Notes under the pieces: model-generated | Told to the model about the DNA's origin: nothing | Database searches by the model: none | The model's input: only the letters and a program-made list of their open reading frames with translations | Translations under genes and position numbers: made by a program | In this document: piece after piece, positions 54,901 through 63,207 of the stretch | How the letters are laid out: each line of letters starts with the position of its first letter | How positions within the stretch are numbered: position 1 is the stretch's first letter | From: Myroides odoratus | GTDB taxonomy: Bacteria; Bacteroidota; Bacteroidia; Flavobacteriales; Flavobacteriaceae | Length of the DNA stretch: 64,000 nt | Reading direction: 5' to 3' | Assembly (NCBI RefSeq): GCF_001549985.1 | Contig: NZ_LROZ01000001.1 | Coordinates: 248,001 to 312,000 of the forward strand

Positions 54901-56325
54901 AATGGTATACTGGAAAGCAACAGCTAAAACTTCATCATTTGACAAACGTTGTTGAAGGGAAATATACCCCAATTGCGGATGAAAGGTAAACTCATTTGGG
55001 CTTAATTTTCTTGCACTTTCCAAACGAGCGTAATCCAATCCTTCCTGTACGCTATTGGTAAACCCACTACCTCCGATACCCGAAGTTCGGATAGAAGGTG
55101 TTAAGTAGTTACTTCCAATTTTTCCAGGGTCATATTGGTTATTTTTATTATCTGTTGGTGCGTCAATTGTTTTATTCAATACGAAAGCAGCAGGATCCAC
55201 ACGGGGAGAAAATATTTTTTCTGTCTTGACATTGCGTAAAAACCCTTCCCCTAAATCTTGAATCGCTACAATGTTTCGCAAGTTATTATTCGTTTGACTC
55301 ACGCGATTATAGCGATTGGTTACCCAAACTTCCACGCGTGTAATGCGCACTCTCGAATTGATGTAAGGGTAATCTTTCAATGCCTCGTCATACTTACTTC
55401 TAAAGTATTGCGATAAAAAGAAGTGTCGGTCTTCATCGTAGTCTAAGGCATACAATTCAAAATCTTCCAACATTCCTCCTCCTTCAGCATTCACTGAAGT
55501 TGTCTGTGATTTTTGTTCGGAGAAAACTCCTGTAATTGTCGTTTTACCGAATTTGAGTTCTGTTTTCACCCCGAATAAACTTTGTGTTCCTCGAATTAAA
55601 GAACCACTAATCGGCATGCTCACATTACCTACTTCGACTTTTTGCACAATATCATCTTCATCGGGTGCATATTCCAATTTCATGATATTCTGAAAGTCAA
55701 AACTCGCTTGGGTATCATAATTAGCATTCACGGCTAATCGCGTACCAACCATCCCTTGCAATCCCATGCTAATGCGCTGATCAAAATCAAACGTTGTTGA
55801 TTTTCTATTTCGACTCGACATCAACGGATTTTCTTGTTTCGTATGGCGAATTCCCATATCGAATTCCACAGAACCAGTTGGTTTTACATCAATTTCATTG
55901 GATCCAAATATTCCGGAAAACAATTTTGAATTGACATAATAGCGCGGTAGCATATCGCGTTGTGCTGCTGGATCTTCTAAGGTTCCATTGACTGCATTAA
56001 ACTTCTGAGAAAAATAGCGACGCATTTCTGCACGCATCAAGATTTTTTCATACTCTTGGCGCGACAAAATCAGCGGTAAGCTCAAATTAAAATCACTCAC
56101 CACTTTGGTGTAGTAATATTGATCCGTTAATGGATCATAGCTATACGATTCCTTGATAATTTCTGGATCAGGTAATGTGATATTACCCATATCATAAGCT
56201 GGCTGTGGAATAGAATCGTTGGGTTGATTCAATGTGTTATTTTGTGCAAGACCACTCCACGTGCTGCACAAAACAAAAAATAAACAGAAAGCCAACTTCC
56301 GGTGAAAAACAAAGAAACCTCCCAA
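48961..56325 (-). CDS. sprA: T9SS outer-membrane translocon protein SprA/Sov
   Basis: A 2454-aa exported protein, the 36-strand outer-membrane channel of the type IX secretion system. It starts with a signal peptide (residues about 9-28, LAFCLFFVLCSTWSGLAQ) and carries long arrays of barrel strands with motifs such as GFNMQYSTEVPFLTRMVNKL and YIDDFEGAQSRIDIRSP, typical of SprA/Sov. Total length fits the family (about 2400). Near residues 622-657 there is a low-complexity Gly/Asn/Tyr insert. There is no ATG in the signal-peptide region; the TTG at 56325, three bases after the ruvA stop and in the same frame as ruvA, is the best start. The location beside ruvA and gcvH is common in Flavobacteriaceae. 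Confidence 0.95.
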   Translation of the reverse strand: MGGFFVFHRKLAFCLFFVLCSTWSGLAQNNTLNQPNDSIPQPAYDMGNITLPDPEIIKESYSYDPLTDQYYYTKVVSDFNLSLPLILSRQEYEKILMRAEMRRYFSQKFNAVNGTLEDPAAQRDMLPRYYVNSKLFSGIFGSNEIDVKPTGSVEFDMGIRHTKQENPLMSSRNRKSTTFDFDQRISMGLQGMVGTRLAVNANYDTQASFDFQNIMKLEYAPDEDDIVQKVEVGNVSMPISGSLIRGTQSLFGVKTELKFGKTTITGVFSEQKSQTTSVNAEGGGMLEDFELYALDYDEDRHFFLSQYFRSKYDEALKDYPYINSRVRITRVEVWVTNRYNRVSQTNNNLRNIVAIQDLGEGFLRNVKTEKIFSPRVDPAAFVLNKTIDAPTDNKNNQYDPGKIGSNYLTPSIRTSGIGGSGFTNSVQEGLDYARLESARKLSPNEFTFHPQLGYISLQQRLSNDEVLAVAFQYTIGDKVYQVGEFGTDGGSSNVETTIPGQTDPDAQVPLAQALVVKMLKSSLTLTSAPVWNLMMKNIYQIPNAMNISQDKFRFNLLYTDPSPLNYISQAGDLPLPEGVDRTPLLKVFNLDRLDSANNPQNGGDGFFDYLAQGSATNGLDPTTGSFGNNNNGYGGNNSYGGGYGNNSNQNQYNNNTFDGITIDAVNGRIIFTTVEPFGTHLFDKLKNKMDEDYDVSASYNSNQKKYVFRELYSNTKSSAIRNQSSKNKFQLKGKYSSVSGQGIPIGAFNIAPGSVVVNAGGRVLAEGVDYTVDYTGGRVMILDEALLASNTPINISVENNTMFGQQTKRFFGLNIDHQFNKDFKIGGTFLRLSEKPMTHKSVYGQESVNNTIWGFNMQYSTEVPFLTRMVNKLPNIDTDVESRVSIRGEFAYLQPGASKNDQMNGEATVYIDDFEGAQSRIDIRSPLAWKLSSTPVGFFKKDANTYEDPNNLPHSLEDGFRRGKLAWYTIDPTFYVGAKPNGVGIEDMSSNRTRRIFSEELFATKDIAYGESRVITTLDMSFYPEERGPYNFNPDFLQSLKSKTPRKNWGGVMRGLATTNFEQANIEFVEFWVLDPYVGRSNDVLPERNSGELRLNFGFISEDILRDGYKQYENGLPGVGSTVATIETIWGKVPAAPSLIYAFDVNAESRRLQDVGLDGLSDDEERMKFADFAGFADPAADNFVHYLDAEGGILERYKNYNGLEGNSPTSGTRGGNNQPDAEDIDGDNTMNTIDAYFEYAVKIKANPEVGENYVTDIRNTTAQLADGSVTPVRWVQYKVPIDENGKKIGMIDDFRSMRFMRMYLTGFESEITLRFGSLDLVRSDWRRYNASLQNDKDNNPLPLRPNTGFDVTSVSVQDNYDRKPIPYVIPPGVKREQYYVNNTVVAQNEQSLSLKVYPIETGKAPDGLAPGDSRGVYKNFNLDLRRYNKLRMFIHAEALENSTMRLRDDEMVAFIRLGTDITDNFYQVEIPLKVTNFGEANPDLIWPEANELELKLELLTKLKVMFMNEVGKQERLTDIFFKEEEELSGGASRENKLRYGIKGNPNFGNVRVIMIGLRNDLDRYGATGDLAGEFWFDELRMSDMDNKGGWAATLSMDANLADFANISATGTKRTIGFGGLEQGPNQRSKEDFKSYSIVTNVNLGQLLPKNWRINLPFNYAISEEFITPEFDPANPDVKLKTMKSVAGSSAMADEIEKRATDYTKRRSINFIGVNKQKDPESKKRIYDIENITLSHSYNEVIHHDFEVESMIDQQTRSALDYAYSFEAKPIEPFKKMEFMKGRYWQILKDFNFNYLPSNIMFSSNIMRQYNKQQFRLIDVEGIGLDPLYRRNYYFNYNYGFNFDLTKSLRLNYVGGSNNIVRNYYDSQFNVIENSTIWDDYFNVGEPNQFTQQFTLNYDLPLNKIPFLAFVRSSYAYTGTYNWQRASDAFSQIEFDGVNYNLGNTIQNSRTQQLNTTFSLETLYRYVGLVKRNTAKKTPAKKAAIVPGQKVVQNKEKEGGSTGGALTDFAIGLLTSVKTIQINYSENSGTVLPGFMPSVGFFGTSKPTMGFVFGDQADVRYQAASYGYLTNFPEFNQEYTQVSNKTLNFTASVNPIPDLTIDVTGRRMKSENYAEQFQVLNNEYQSQSPYNYGNFSISTIMLSSAFSSNSLEYSAAFERMKENRLIVANRLATARGIDINDPNNLDKEGFPIGYSKGSQEVLLPSFLAAYTGKGAGKVSTSMFRDIPLPNWNLRYTGLMRIPWIKSKFRRFSIHHGYTATYALGSFSSNFEYYEKPNEVNQYGNYPAQTVVNNAILTEQFNPLIRFDLETNSAIKILAEIRKDRTLALSFDNNLLTETSGNDYVIGLGYRIKNVGFNSMYANNGMGGRIESDINIKVDLTLSKRETIVRYLDYNNNQVGGGQDMWKLLITADYMLSKNLTAIFFYDHSFSKAVISTMYPITNIRTGLTMRYSFGN

Positions 56326-56328
56326 GAC

Positions 56329-56910
56329 TTACAACTTTTTTAATGCTTGTTTAATAATATCTTCTACAGAGGCCTCAGGATTGGCTTTTAGAATTACATC
56401 CACTACTTTTTCAGCAGTTTTGCGGACAAAACCAAGAACCTCTAAAGCAGATAACGCTTCATCGGCATTTGTATTGTTAATTGTAGGCAAAACTTCATCA
56501 ATATTATAAAGTTTCAATACTTTTTCCTGTAAGTCTAATATAATTCGTTGAGCTGTTTTAGCCCCAATCCCCTTGATACGCTGAATGCTTTTTGCATCTG
56601 CATTTGCAATCATTTGCAATAATTCTTTGGGTACAGTAGAAGATAAAATGTTTCGAGCGGTATTTCCACCCACTCCAGAAACAGAGATTAAAAGTTTAAA
56701 TAACTCACGCTCCACTTTATCGATAAATCCGAATAAAGTATGCGCATCATCTTTAATTTGAAGGAATGTATACAGCTTAAGGTTCTCATCAGCACCAATA
56801 AGTGAATACGTATAAAGTGATATATTTATTTGGTATCCTACACCGTGACAATCAATAATCACTTCAGTAGGTGTTTTTTCAATTAATCTTCCTTGAATCT
56901 GCGCAATCAT
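56329..56910 (-). CDS. ruvA: Holliday junction branch migration protein RuvA
   Basis: A 193-aa DNA-binding protein that tetramerises on Holliday junctions and loads RuvB. It has the N-terminal OB fold (MIAQIQGRLIEKTPTEVIID), two helix-hairpin-helix motifs (GVGGNTARNIL; GIGAKTAQRIILDL) and the C-terminal RuvB-binding three-helix domain. The next gene, sprA, begins three bases on and in the same frame. A TATTTTTG element lies 17 bases upstream. Confidence 0.96.
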   Translation of the reverse strand: MIAQIQGRLIEKTPTEVIIDCHGVGYQINISLYTYSLIGADENLKLYTFLQIKDDAHTLFGFIDKVERELFKLLISVSGVGGNTARNILSSTVPKELLQMIANADAKSIQRIKGIGAKTAQRIILDLQEKVLKLYNIDEVLPTINNTNADEALSALEVLGFVRKTAEKVVDVILKANPEASVEDIIKQALKKL

Positions 56911-56926
56911 ACTATCTAATTTTCAT

Positions 56927-56934
56927 CAAAAATA
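56927..56934 (-). promoter_or_regulatory. -7 element upstream of ruvA-sprA
   Basis: Minus-strand TATTTTTG, an exact TAnnTTTG match, 16 bases before the ruvA ATG. The -33 TTG is not seen, so confidence is limited. It would drive both ruvA and sprA. Confidence 0.4.
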
Positions 56935-57003
56935 GTAAATAATTTTAACTATTTACTAACATAATGAAAGGCAAACCAAGGAAGATTTTTTGTTTTTATT
57001 TTT

Positions 57004-59283
57004 TTATTTTTTCTTGCGGCTCTCTCTAACTTGAGCATCCACCACAGCTACCGCTGTCATATTCACCATTTCATCCACGCTTGCGCCTAATTGGAAAATG
57101 TGAACGGCTTTTTCAAGTCCCATAATAATTGGTCCGATTGAAGTCGCTTTATTTAATTCTTTCAACATTTTATAGGTAATATTGGCTGAATCCAAGTTTG
57201 GAAAAACTAATGTATTCACTTTTTTATTGACCAATTTAGAGAAAGGAAACTTCGATTTCAACATCTCGTTGTTCAACGCAAAGTCCATTTGAATTTCTCC
57301 ATCCACCACCATTTCTGGATAGTGTTCATGTAAAAGCTTCACTGCTTCTTTTACTTTCGTTGGAGAAGCATGCTCTGCAGAACCAAAGTTAGTGTACGAC
57401 AACATAGCGATAACTGGATCTAAACCAAACATCTTTACTGTTTTCTCCACCATAACCGCAATTTTCGCTAATTCTTCAGCTGTAGGATTTGGATTAATTG
57501 CAGTATCTGCTAAGAACATCGGACCTCTTTTGGTCATCATCAAGTTAGCTGTAGCAATTTTATCTACTCCTTGTGCACGAGGAATTAACTCCAAGATTGG
57601 TTTTACCACAGTAGGGTAACTACGAGAATATCCAGTTAACAATACATCTGCTTGTCCAGTATTCACCAACATAGCCGCAAAATAGTTACGCTCGCGCATT
57701 AATTTTGACGCTTCGTATTGTGTAATTCCTTTGCGTTGTCTTGTTTTCCAGTATAAATCTGCAAATACAGCTCTTCTTTCTTTCTCAAGTTCCGATTTAG
57801 GATCGATAATTTCAACATCTGCATGAAACTCAATCTCTTTTTTCAACTCTATGATGGTTTCTTTATCTCCCAATAAAATTGGAGTAGCAATTCCTTCTTC
57901 GTAAGCGATTTGAGCTGCTTTTAATACATCTAAGTGATCAGCTTCAGCATAAACCACGCGTTTTGCATCGATTTTAGCGCGATTAAACAACATACGCACT
58001 AATTTGTTATCAGACCCCATACGCTCTTCTAACTCTTGCTTATATTTATCCCAATCAGTAATTGGCGCTTCTGCCAATCCAGATTCCATTGCAGCTTTAG
58101 CTACGGCTGGTGGAACTACAGCAATTAAACGAGGGTCGAATGGCTTAGGAATGATATACTCACGACCAAAGCTCAATTTCGTTTCTCCGTATGCGATATT
58201 CACTTGTTCTGGCACAGGTTCTTTAGCCAATTTAGCTAAAGCAACTACAGCTGCCATTTTCATTTCTTCGTTGATTTTCGTAGAACGAACATCCAAAGCT
58301 CCTCTAAAGATATAAGGGAATCCCAATACGTTATTCACTTGGTTTGGATAATCAGATCTACCCGTAGCCATAATCACATCTTTACGTGTCTGAACTGCTA
58401 CATTGTAATCGATTTCTGGTTTTGGATTAGCCATTGCAAATACAATAGGATTATCCGCCATGCCTAATAGCATTTCTGGAGTTACTACATCCGCAGTAGA
58501 AAGACCGATGAATACATCGCTTCCTTTCATTGCATCCATCAATGAAATATCATAATCTACAGCAAATTCACGTTGCATATCTGAAATGCGATCATCGCCT
58601 TTCTTCAATACTCCTTTACTGTTGAACATCAAGATATTTTCTTGTTTTACACCGAATGCAACGTATAAATTAGCACAAGCAATCGCAGCAGATCCTGCTC
58701 CAGAAACCACCATTTTTACTTCGTCAATTTTCTTTCCTGCTAATTCTAAAGCATTCAATAAAGCTGCCGCAGAAATAATTGCTGTTCCGTGTTGATCATC
58801 ATGCATCACTGGAATGTTCAATTCCTCTTTCAATCTTCTTTCAATTTCAAAAGATTCTGGTGCTTTAATGTCTTCTAAGTTGATTCCTCCAAACGTTGGA
58901 GCAATATTTTTTACTGTTTCGATAAATTTATCGATATCCGTAGTATCTACTTCAATATCAAAAACATCTATATCAGCAAAGATCTTAAATAAAAGACCTT
59001 TCCCCTCCATTACAGGTTTTGATGCTTCAGGACCGATATTTCCTAATCCTAAAACGGCAGTACCATTGGATATAACAGCCACTAAGTTTCCTTTTGCTGT
59101 ATATTTATAAACGTTATTTACATCTTTTGCAATTTCTAAACAAGGCTCTGCTACTCCAGGTGAGTAAGCCAATGCTAAATCTCGTTGAGAAGAATATTTT
59201 TTTGTAGGTACTACTTGAATTTTTCCAGGTGTTGGTTTTGCGTGATATAACAACGCTTCCCTACGTAAGCTTTCTTTATTCAT
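57004..59283 (-). CDS. maeB: NADP-dependent malic enzyme (MaeB type)
   Basis: A 759-aa two-part enzyme. The N-terminal malic enzyme part (about 1-410) holds YSPGVAEPCLEI with the catalytic Tyr, DDQHGTAIIS and the nucleotide-binding VVSGAGSAAIACANL. The C-terminal part (about 430-759) resembles phosphate acetyltransferase (ANLMMTKRGPMFLADTAIN) and in MaeB proteins serves regulation rather than catalysis. It converts malate to pyruvate, yielding NADPH. It is a single gene with a TAACTTTG element upstream. Confidence 0.95.
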   Translation of the reverse strand: MNKESLRREALLYHAKPTPGKIQVVPTKKYSSQRDLALAYSPGVAEPCLEIAKDVNNVYKYTAKGNLVAVISNGTAVLGLGNIGPEASKPVMEGKGLLFKIFADIDVFDIEVDTTDIDKFIETVKNIAPTFGGINLEDIKAPESFEIERRLKEELNIPVMHDDQHGTAIISAAALLNALELAGKKIDEVKMVVSGAGSAAIACANLYVAFGVKQENILMFNSKGVLKKGDDRISDMQREFAVDYDISLMDAMKGSDVFIGLSTADVVTPEMLLGMADNPIVFAMANPKPEIDYNVAVQTRKDVIMATGRSDYPNQVNNVLGFPYIFRGALDVRSTKINEEMKMAAVVALAKLAKEPVPEQVNIAYGETKLSFGREYIIPKPFDPRLIAVVPPAVAKAAMESGLAEAPITDWDKYKQELEERMGSDNKLVRMLFNRAKIDAKRVVYAEADHLDVLKAAQIAYEEGIATPILLGDKETIIELKKEIEFHADVEIIDPKSELEKERRAVFADLYWKTRQRKGITQYEASKLMRERNYFAAMLVNTGQADVLLTGYSRSYPTVVKPILELIPRAQGVDKIATANLMMTKRGPMFLADTAINPNPTAEELAKIAVMVEKTVKMFGLDPVIAMLSYTNFGSAEHASPTKVKEAVKLLHEHYPEMVVDGEIQMDFALNNEMLKSKFPFSKLVNKKVNTLVFPNLDSANITYKMLKELNKATSIGPIIMGLEKAVHIFQLGASVDEMVNMTAVAVVDAQVRESRKKK

Positions 59284-59306
59284 AAAAATATTTTTAACCG
59301 AATAAA

Positions 59307-59314
59307 CAAAGTTA
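59307..59314 (-). promoter_or_regulatory. -7 element upstream of maeB
   Basis: Minus-strand TAACTTTG, an exact TAnnTTTG match 23 bases before the ATG, in the 63-base gap after queG. No TTG at consensus spacing. Confidence 0.4.
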
Positions 59315-59346
59315 CCTCTTTTTAAAGATAATTTAATGTTAGAATT

Positions 59347-60270
59347 TTATTCCTTTAAAAATTTAATATTCCTCACTAATCCCGTATACTTTGTTCTTTT
59401 TACTGCGGATTTTTTAAAAATATCATTAAAAACCTCATTTGTAAGTTCTTCCCACTCCTTGTTGGAATAATTCATTAACGCCTCGTTAGGAGTAAATCGA
59501 GGTTCGTTATGAGGTTTAGCAAAGCGATTCCACGGGCAAACGTCTTGACAGACGTCACAACCGTACATCCAATTATCAAATTGACCAGCAAATTCGGTTG
59601 GAATATCGTCTTTTAATTCAATCGTAAAATAGGAAATACACTTCGATCCATTGACGATATAAGCACTTTCAATAGCCCCTGTTGGACAAGCATCTATGCA
59701 ACGGGTACACTTTCCACAATGATCCGTAGTGGCTCCATCTGATTCCAACTCTAGGTCAATAATCAATTCAGCAATAAAGAAAAAAGACCCCACCTGCTTT
59801 GAAATGAGGTTGCTGTTTTTTCCAACCCAACCTAATCCACTTTTTGCTGCCCAAGCCTTATCTAAAACAGGAGCAGAATCCACAAAAGCACGTCCATCGA
59901 CAGCACCAATATTTTCGTGAATAAAATGCAGTAGTTCTTTTAATTTATCTTTGACCACATAGTGATAGTCCTCACCATAGGCATATTTAGAAATTTTATA
60001 AGCCTCTGCTGTTTGCTCTTGTTCTGGGTAGTAATTAAACAAAAGCGAGACGACACTCTTGGCGCCTTCTACAAGTAAGGTTGGATTTAAGCGCTTGTCA
60101 AAATGATTTTCCATATACTGCATACTTCCATGCATATTGGCATTCAACCACTTTTCCAAACGCGGAGCTTCCTCTTCTAAAAAACCAGCTTCAGAAATAC
60201 CACAAGACATAAAACCTAAGCGCTTCGCTTCGGCTTTAATAAGTGCAGCATAATGAGATTTTTTATCCAT
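59347..60270 (-). CDS. queG: epoxyqueuosine reductase QueG
   Basis: A 307-aa cobalamin-dependent iron-sulfur enzyme that makes the last step of queuosine, a modified base at the wobble position of GUN-anticodon tRNAs. Two ferredoxin-type 4Fe-4S sites are seen: Cys185, 188, 191, 195 ([15 protein letters not shown]) and Cys238, 241, 245 ([13 protein letters not shown]), with Cys211 likely completing a cluster. The catalytic Asp131 is in VDSAPVLD. It starts six bases after the ruvB stop, so it is the second gene of a ruvB-queG operon. Confidence 0.95.
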   Translation of the reverse strand: MDKKSHYAALIKAEAKRLGFMSCGISEAGFLEEEAPRLEKWLNANMHGSMQYMENHFDKRLNPTLLVEGAKSVVSLLFNYYPEQEQTAEAYKISKYAYGEDYHYVVKDKLKELLHFIHENIGAVDGRAFVDSAPVLDKAWAAKSGLGWVGKNSNLISKQVGSFFFIAELIIDLELESDGATTDHCGKCTRCIDACPTGAIESAYIVNGSKCISYFTIELKDDIPTEFAGQFDNWMYGCDVCQDVCPWNRFAKPHNEPRFTPNEALMNYSNKEWEELTNEVFNDIFKKSAVKRTKYTGLVRNIKFLKE

Positions 60271-60276
60271 AGAGAT

Positions 60277-61299
60277 TTACAAATCAAATAATCCACCAAC
60301 AGATTTATGACGTCCAAGGTGTTTAAAGGCTAATTCTGTAGCTTCACGACCACGAGGCGTTCGGATAATGAATCCCTCTTGAATCAAGTACGGTTCATAC
60401 ACTTCCTCTAAGGTTTCCGCATTCTCCGACACGGCAGTGGCCAAAGTTGAAAGTCCAACAGGTCCACCTTTAAATTTATCAATGATGGTAGAGAGAATTT
60501 TATTGTCCATTTCATCTAAACCGCGAGCGTCTACATGAAGCGCATTTAAGGCGTATTTAGAGATTTCGATGTCAATACTGCCATTTCCTTTAATTTGTGC
60601 AAAATCACGCACCCTACGCAGTAATGCGTTAGCAATACGCGGTGTTCCACGACTACGTCCAGCAATTTCAATTGCTGCTTCTAAATCAATAGGTACATTG
60701 AGAATCGATGCACTGCGCTCAATAATCATTGCTAACAATTCTTTAGAATAATATTGCAAACGGCTCTGAATACCAAAACGCGCGCGCATTGGTGCAGTTA
60801 ATAAACCTGAACGCGTAGTTGCGCCAACTAAAGTAAACGGATTTAGATGAATTTGAACCGAACGCGCATTGGGCCCAGATTCAATCATAATATCAATTTT
60901 AAAGTCTTCCATAGCCGAGTATAAATACTCCTCTACAATAGGACTTAAACGATGAATCTCGTCGATAAACAAGACATCTCGCTCTTCCAGATTCGTCAAT
61001 AAGCCAGCTAAATCTCCTGGTTTATCCAAAACTGGACCTGACGTAATTTTGATTCCTACATTCAACTCATTCGCTAAAATATTAGCCAACGTTGTTTTTC
61101 CCAATCCTGGAGGACCGTGAAACAAAGCATGATCCAAGGCTTCTCCGCGTTGATTAGCCGCAGCCACGAATATTTTCAGGTTTTCCAAAACACTATCTTG
61201 ACCCGCAAAATCATCAAATGACAGGGGTCTTAGTCTTTTTTCAACATCGAATTCCTCTTGGTTGAAATGCTTGGTAGTAGGATCTAAATTCTCATTCAT
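60277..61299 (-). CDS. ruvB: Holliday junction ATP-dependent helicase RuvB
   Basis: A 340-aa AAA+ motor that drives branch migration with RuvA (encoded 3.4 kb away on the same strand). It shows Walker A GPPGLGKT at 62-69, Walker B DEIH at 113-116, the arginine-finger region [18 protein letters not shown] and the C-terminal winged-helix with [20 protein letters not shown] element lies so close to the ATG that the transcript could be nearly leaderless. Confidence 0.97.
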   Translation of the reverse strand: MNENLDPTTKHFNQEEFDVEKRLRPLSFDDFAGQDSVLENLKIFVAAANQRGEALDHALFHGPPGLGKTTLANILANELNVGIKITSGPVLDKPGDLAGLLTNLEERDVLFIDEIHRLSPIVEEYLYSAMEDFKIDIMIESGPNARSVQIHLNPFTLVGATTRSGLLTAPMRARFGIQSRLQYYSKELLAMIIERSASILNVPIDLEAAIEIAGRSRGTPRIANALLRRVRDFAQIKGNGSIDIEISKYALNALHVDARGLDEMDNKILSTIIDKFKGGPVGLSTLATAVSENAETLEEVYEPYLIQEGFIIRTPRGREATELAFKHLGRHKSVGGLFDL

Positions 61300-61303
61300 A
61301 GAA

Positions 61304-61311
61304 CAAAGATA
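61304..61311 (-). promoter_or_regulatory. -7 element directly before ruvB
   Basis: Minus-strand TATCTTTG, an exact match and the same octamer as at the tRNA-Leu promoters, ends only four bases before the ATG. A TTTG lies 17 bases upstream, two short of the usual spacing. If used, the ruvB mRNA would have almost no leader. Confidence 0.45.
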
Positions 61312-61330
61312 AATTAAAAAAAGGGATACA

Positions 61331-61363
61331 AAAAAACGCCATTCAAAAATGAATGGCGTTTTT
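61331..61363 (-). terminator. terminator after cytochrome oxidase subunit I
   Basis: AAAAACGCCATTC-AAAAAT-GAATGGCGTTTTT is a perfect 13-bp stem with A/T tracts on both sides, 20 bases past the stop of the subunit I gene. Confidence 0.9.
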
Positions 61364-61383
61364 ATATCTATACTAAATTAATT

Positions 61384-63180
61384 TTAGTGGTGTAATTGCT
61401 CCTCACCTTCCATATAAGGCATAGTTTGAGGCGCGTAATCTTCTGGTAATCCAGGTTTACTGTAGTCATAAGGCCATCTGTAAACAACTGGTAACTCACC
61501 AGGCCAGTTTCCATGGATGTGTTCTACTGGAGTAGTCCACTCTAAACTGTTTGATCTCCAAGGGTTTTGAGGTGCTCTCTTACCGTAGAAAATACTAACA
61601 AAGAAGTTCCATAAGAATACTAATTGGAATGCCGCTCCTACTAAAGCAAATACTGTAATTAATACGTTCACATCATAGAATTCATCGAATAATGGGAATG
61701 CTGTATTTGAATAGTAACGACGAGGTAAACCTGCTAATCCGATAAAGTGCATTGGGAAGAATACTCCATACGCACAAACTGCAGTTACCCAGAAGTGAAT
61801 ATAACCTAAGTTTTTATTCATCATTCTTCCGAACATTTTAGGGAACCAGTGGTAGATACCAGCGAACATTCCGTAAAGTGCAGAGATACCCATTACTAAG
61901 TGGAAGTGAGCGATAACGAAATATGTATCGTGTACGTTAATATCTAAAGTTGAATCTCCTAAGATAATTCCTGTTAAACCTCCTGTAATGAACGTAGAAA
62001 CGAAACCAATACAGAATAACATTGCAGGGTTCATTTGGATATTACCACTCCAAATTGTAGTAATGTAGTTGAACGCTTTTACTGCAGAAGGAATAGCGAT
62101 CAATAACGTTGTAAAAGTAAACACAGATCCTAAGAACGGGTTCATACCCGATACGAACATGTGGTGACCCCAAACGATTGTTGATAAGAAAGCAATACCT
62201 AAGATTGAAGCAATCATCGCACGGTATCCGAAGATTGGTTTACGTGCAGAAGTTGCGATAATTTCTGATGTAATACCCATTGCAGGTAAGATTACGATAT
62301 ATACCTCAGGGTGACCTAAGAACCAGAATAAGTGTTCAAACAATACTGGTGATCCTCCTTGGTAATGTAAAACTTCTCCAGCTAAATAAATATCTGATAA
62401 GAAGAATGAAGTACCGAAACTTCTATCGAAAATCAATAATAATGCAGCAGATAAAAGAACTGGGAACGATACGATACCGATAATAGCTGTAACAAATAAC
62501 GCCCAAATTGTTAAAGGCATTCTTGTCATCGTCATTCCTTTTGTTCTTAAGTTAACTACAGTAGCTACGTAGTTCAACGATCCCATTGTAGAAGAAACGA
62601 TGAAGATAGCCATAGAGATTAACCATAATGTCATCCCCATACCAGAACCTGGGATTGCTTGTGGAAGTGCACTTAAAGGAGGATAAATTGTCCATCCTGA
62701 AGAAGCAGGTCCACCTTCTGCGAAGATTGAGATAACCATTAATACCGCAGAAACAAAGAAGAACCAGTAAGATAACATGTTCATGAATCCTGAAGCCATA
62801 TCACGTGCTCCAATTTGCAATGGAATAAGTAAGTTCGAGAACGTACCACTTAAACCAGCAGTTAATACGAAGAATACCATGATTGTTCCGTGCATTGTAA
62901 CCAAAGCAAGGTAAATATCATTTCTCATTACTCCGTCTGGAGCCATTTTTTCTCCTAATAACCATTTGAATACCTGAAAAGATTCTTCAGGCCACGCAAT
63001 TTGCATTCTAAATAAAAGGGACATTACAATCCCGATGATTCCCATAATAATACCCGTAATTAGGTATTGTTTTGCAATCATCTTGTGATCTAAACTAAAT
63101 ACGTATTTAGTAAAGAAATTTCCTTTATCGTGATGATCGTGATCGTGATCATTAATTATTTCGTGTCCTATTGCTGACAT
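61384..63180 (-). CDS. ctaD: cytochrome c oxidase subunit I
   Basis: A 598-aa membrane protein with twelve or more helices, the catalytic subunit of an aa3-type oxidase. The low-spin heme ligand His97 is in MHGTIMVFF; the proton-channel/CuB motif reads LGHPEVYIVILP, followed by HHMFV and HDTYFVIAHFHLVMG with the remaining ligands. The first 20 residues are rich in His and Asp (DHDHDHHDKG), an unusual cytosolic leader. It starts 27 bases after the subunit II gene, so the two are an operon, with a terminator after subunit I. Confidence 0.97.
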   Translation of the reverse strand: MSAIGHEIINDHDHDHHDKGNFFTKYVFSLDHKMIAKQYLITGIIMGIIGIVMSLLFRMQIAWPEESFQVFKWLLGEKMAPDGVMRNDIYLALVTMHGTIMVFFVLTAGLSGTFSNLLIPLQIGARDMASGFMNMLSYWFFFVSAVLMVISIFAEGGPASSGWTIYPPLSALPQAIPGSGMGMTLWLISMAIFIVSSTMGSLNYVATVVNLRTKGMTMTRMPLTIWALFVTAIIGIVSFPVLLSAALLLIFDRSFGTSFFLSDIYLAGEVLHYQGGSPVLFEHLFWFLGHPEVYIVILPAMGITSEIIATSARKPIFGYRAMIASILGIAFLSTIVWGHHMFVSGMNPFLGSVFTFTTLLIAIPSAVKAFNYITTIWSGNIQMNPAMLFCIGFVSTFITGGLTGIILGDSTLDINVHDTYFVIAHFHLVMGISALYGMFAGIYHWFPKMFGRMMNKNLGYIHFWVTAVCAYGVFFPMHFIGLAGLPRRYYSNTAFPLFDEFYDVNVLITVFALVGAAFQLVFLWNFFVSIFYGKRAPQNPWRSNSLEWTTPVEHIHGNWPGELPVVYRWPYDYSKPGLPEDYAPQTMPYMEGEEQLHH

Positions 63181-63207
63181 AGTATAAGTTTTAATTTAAT
63201 TCGTGAA

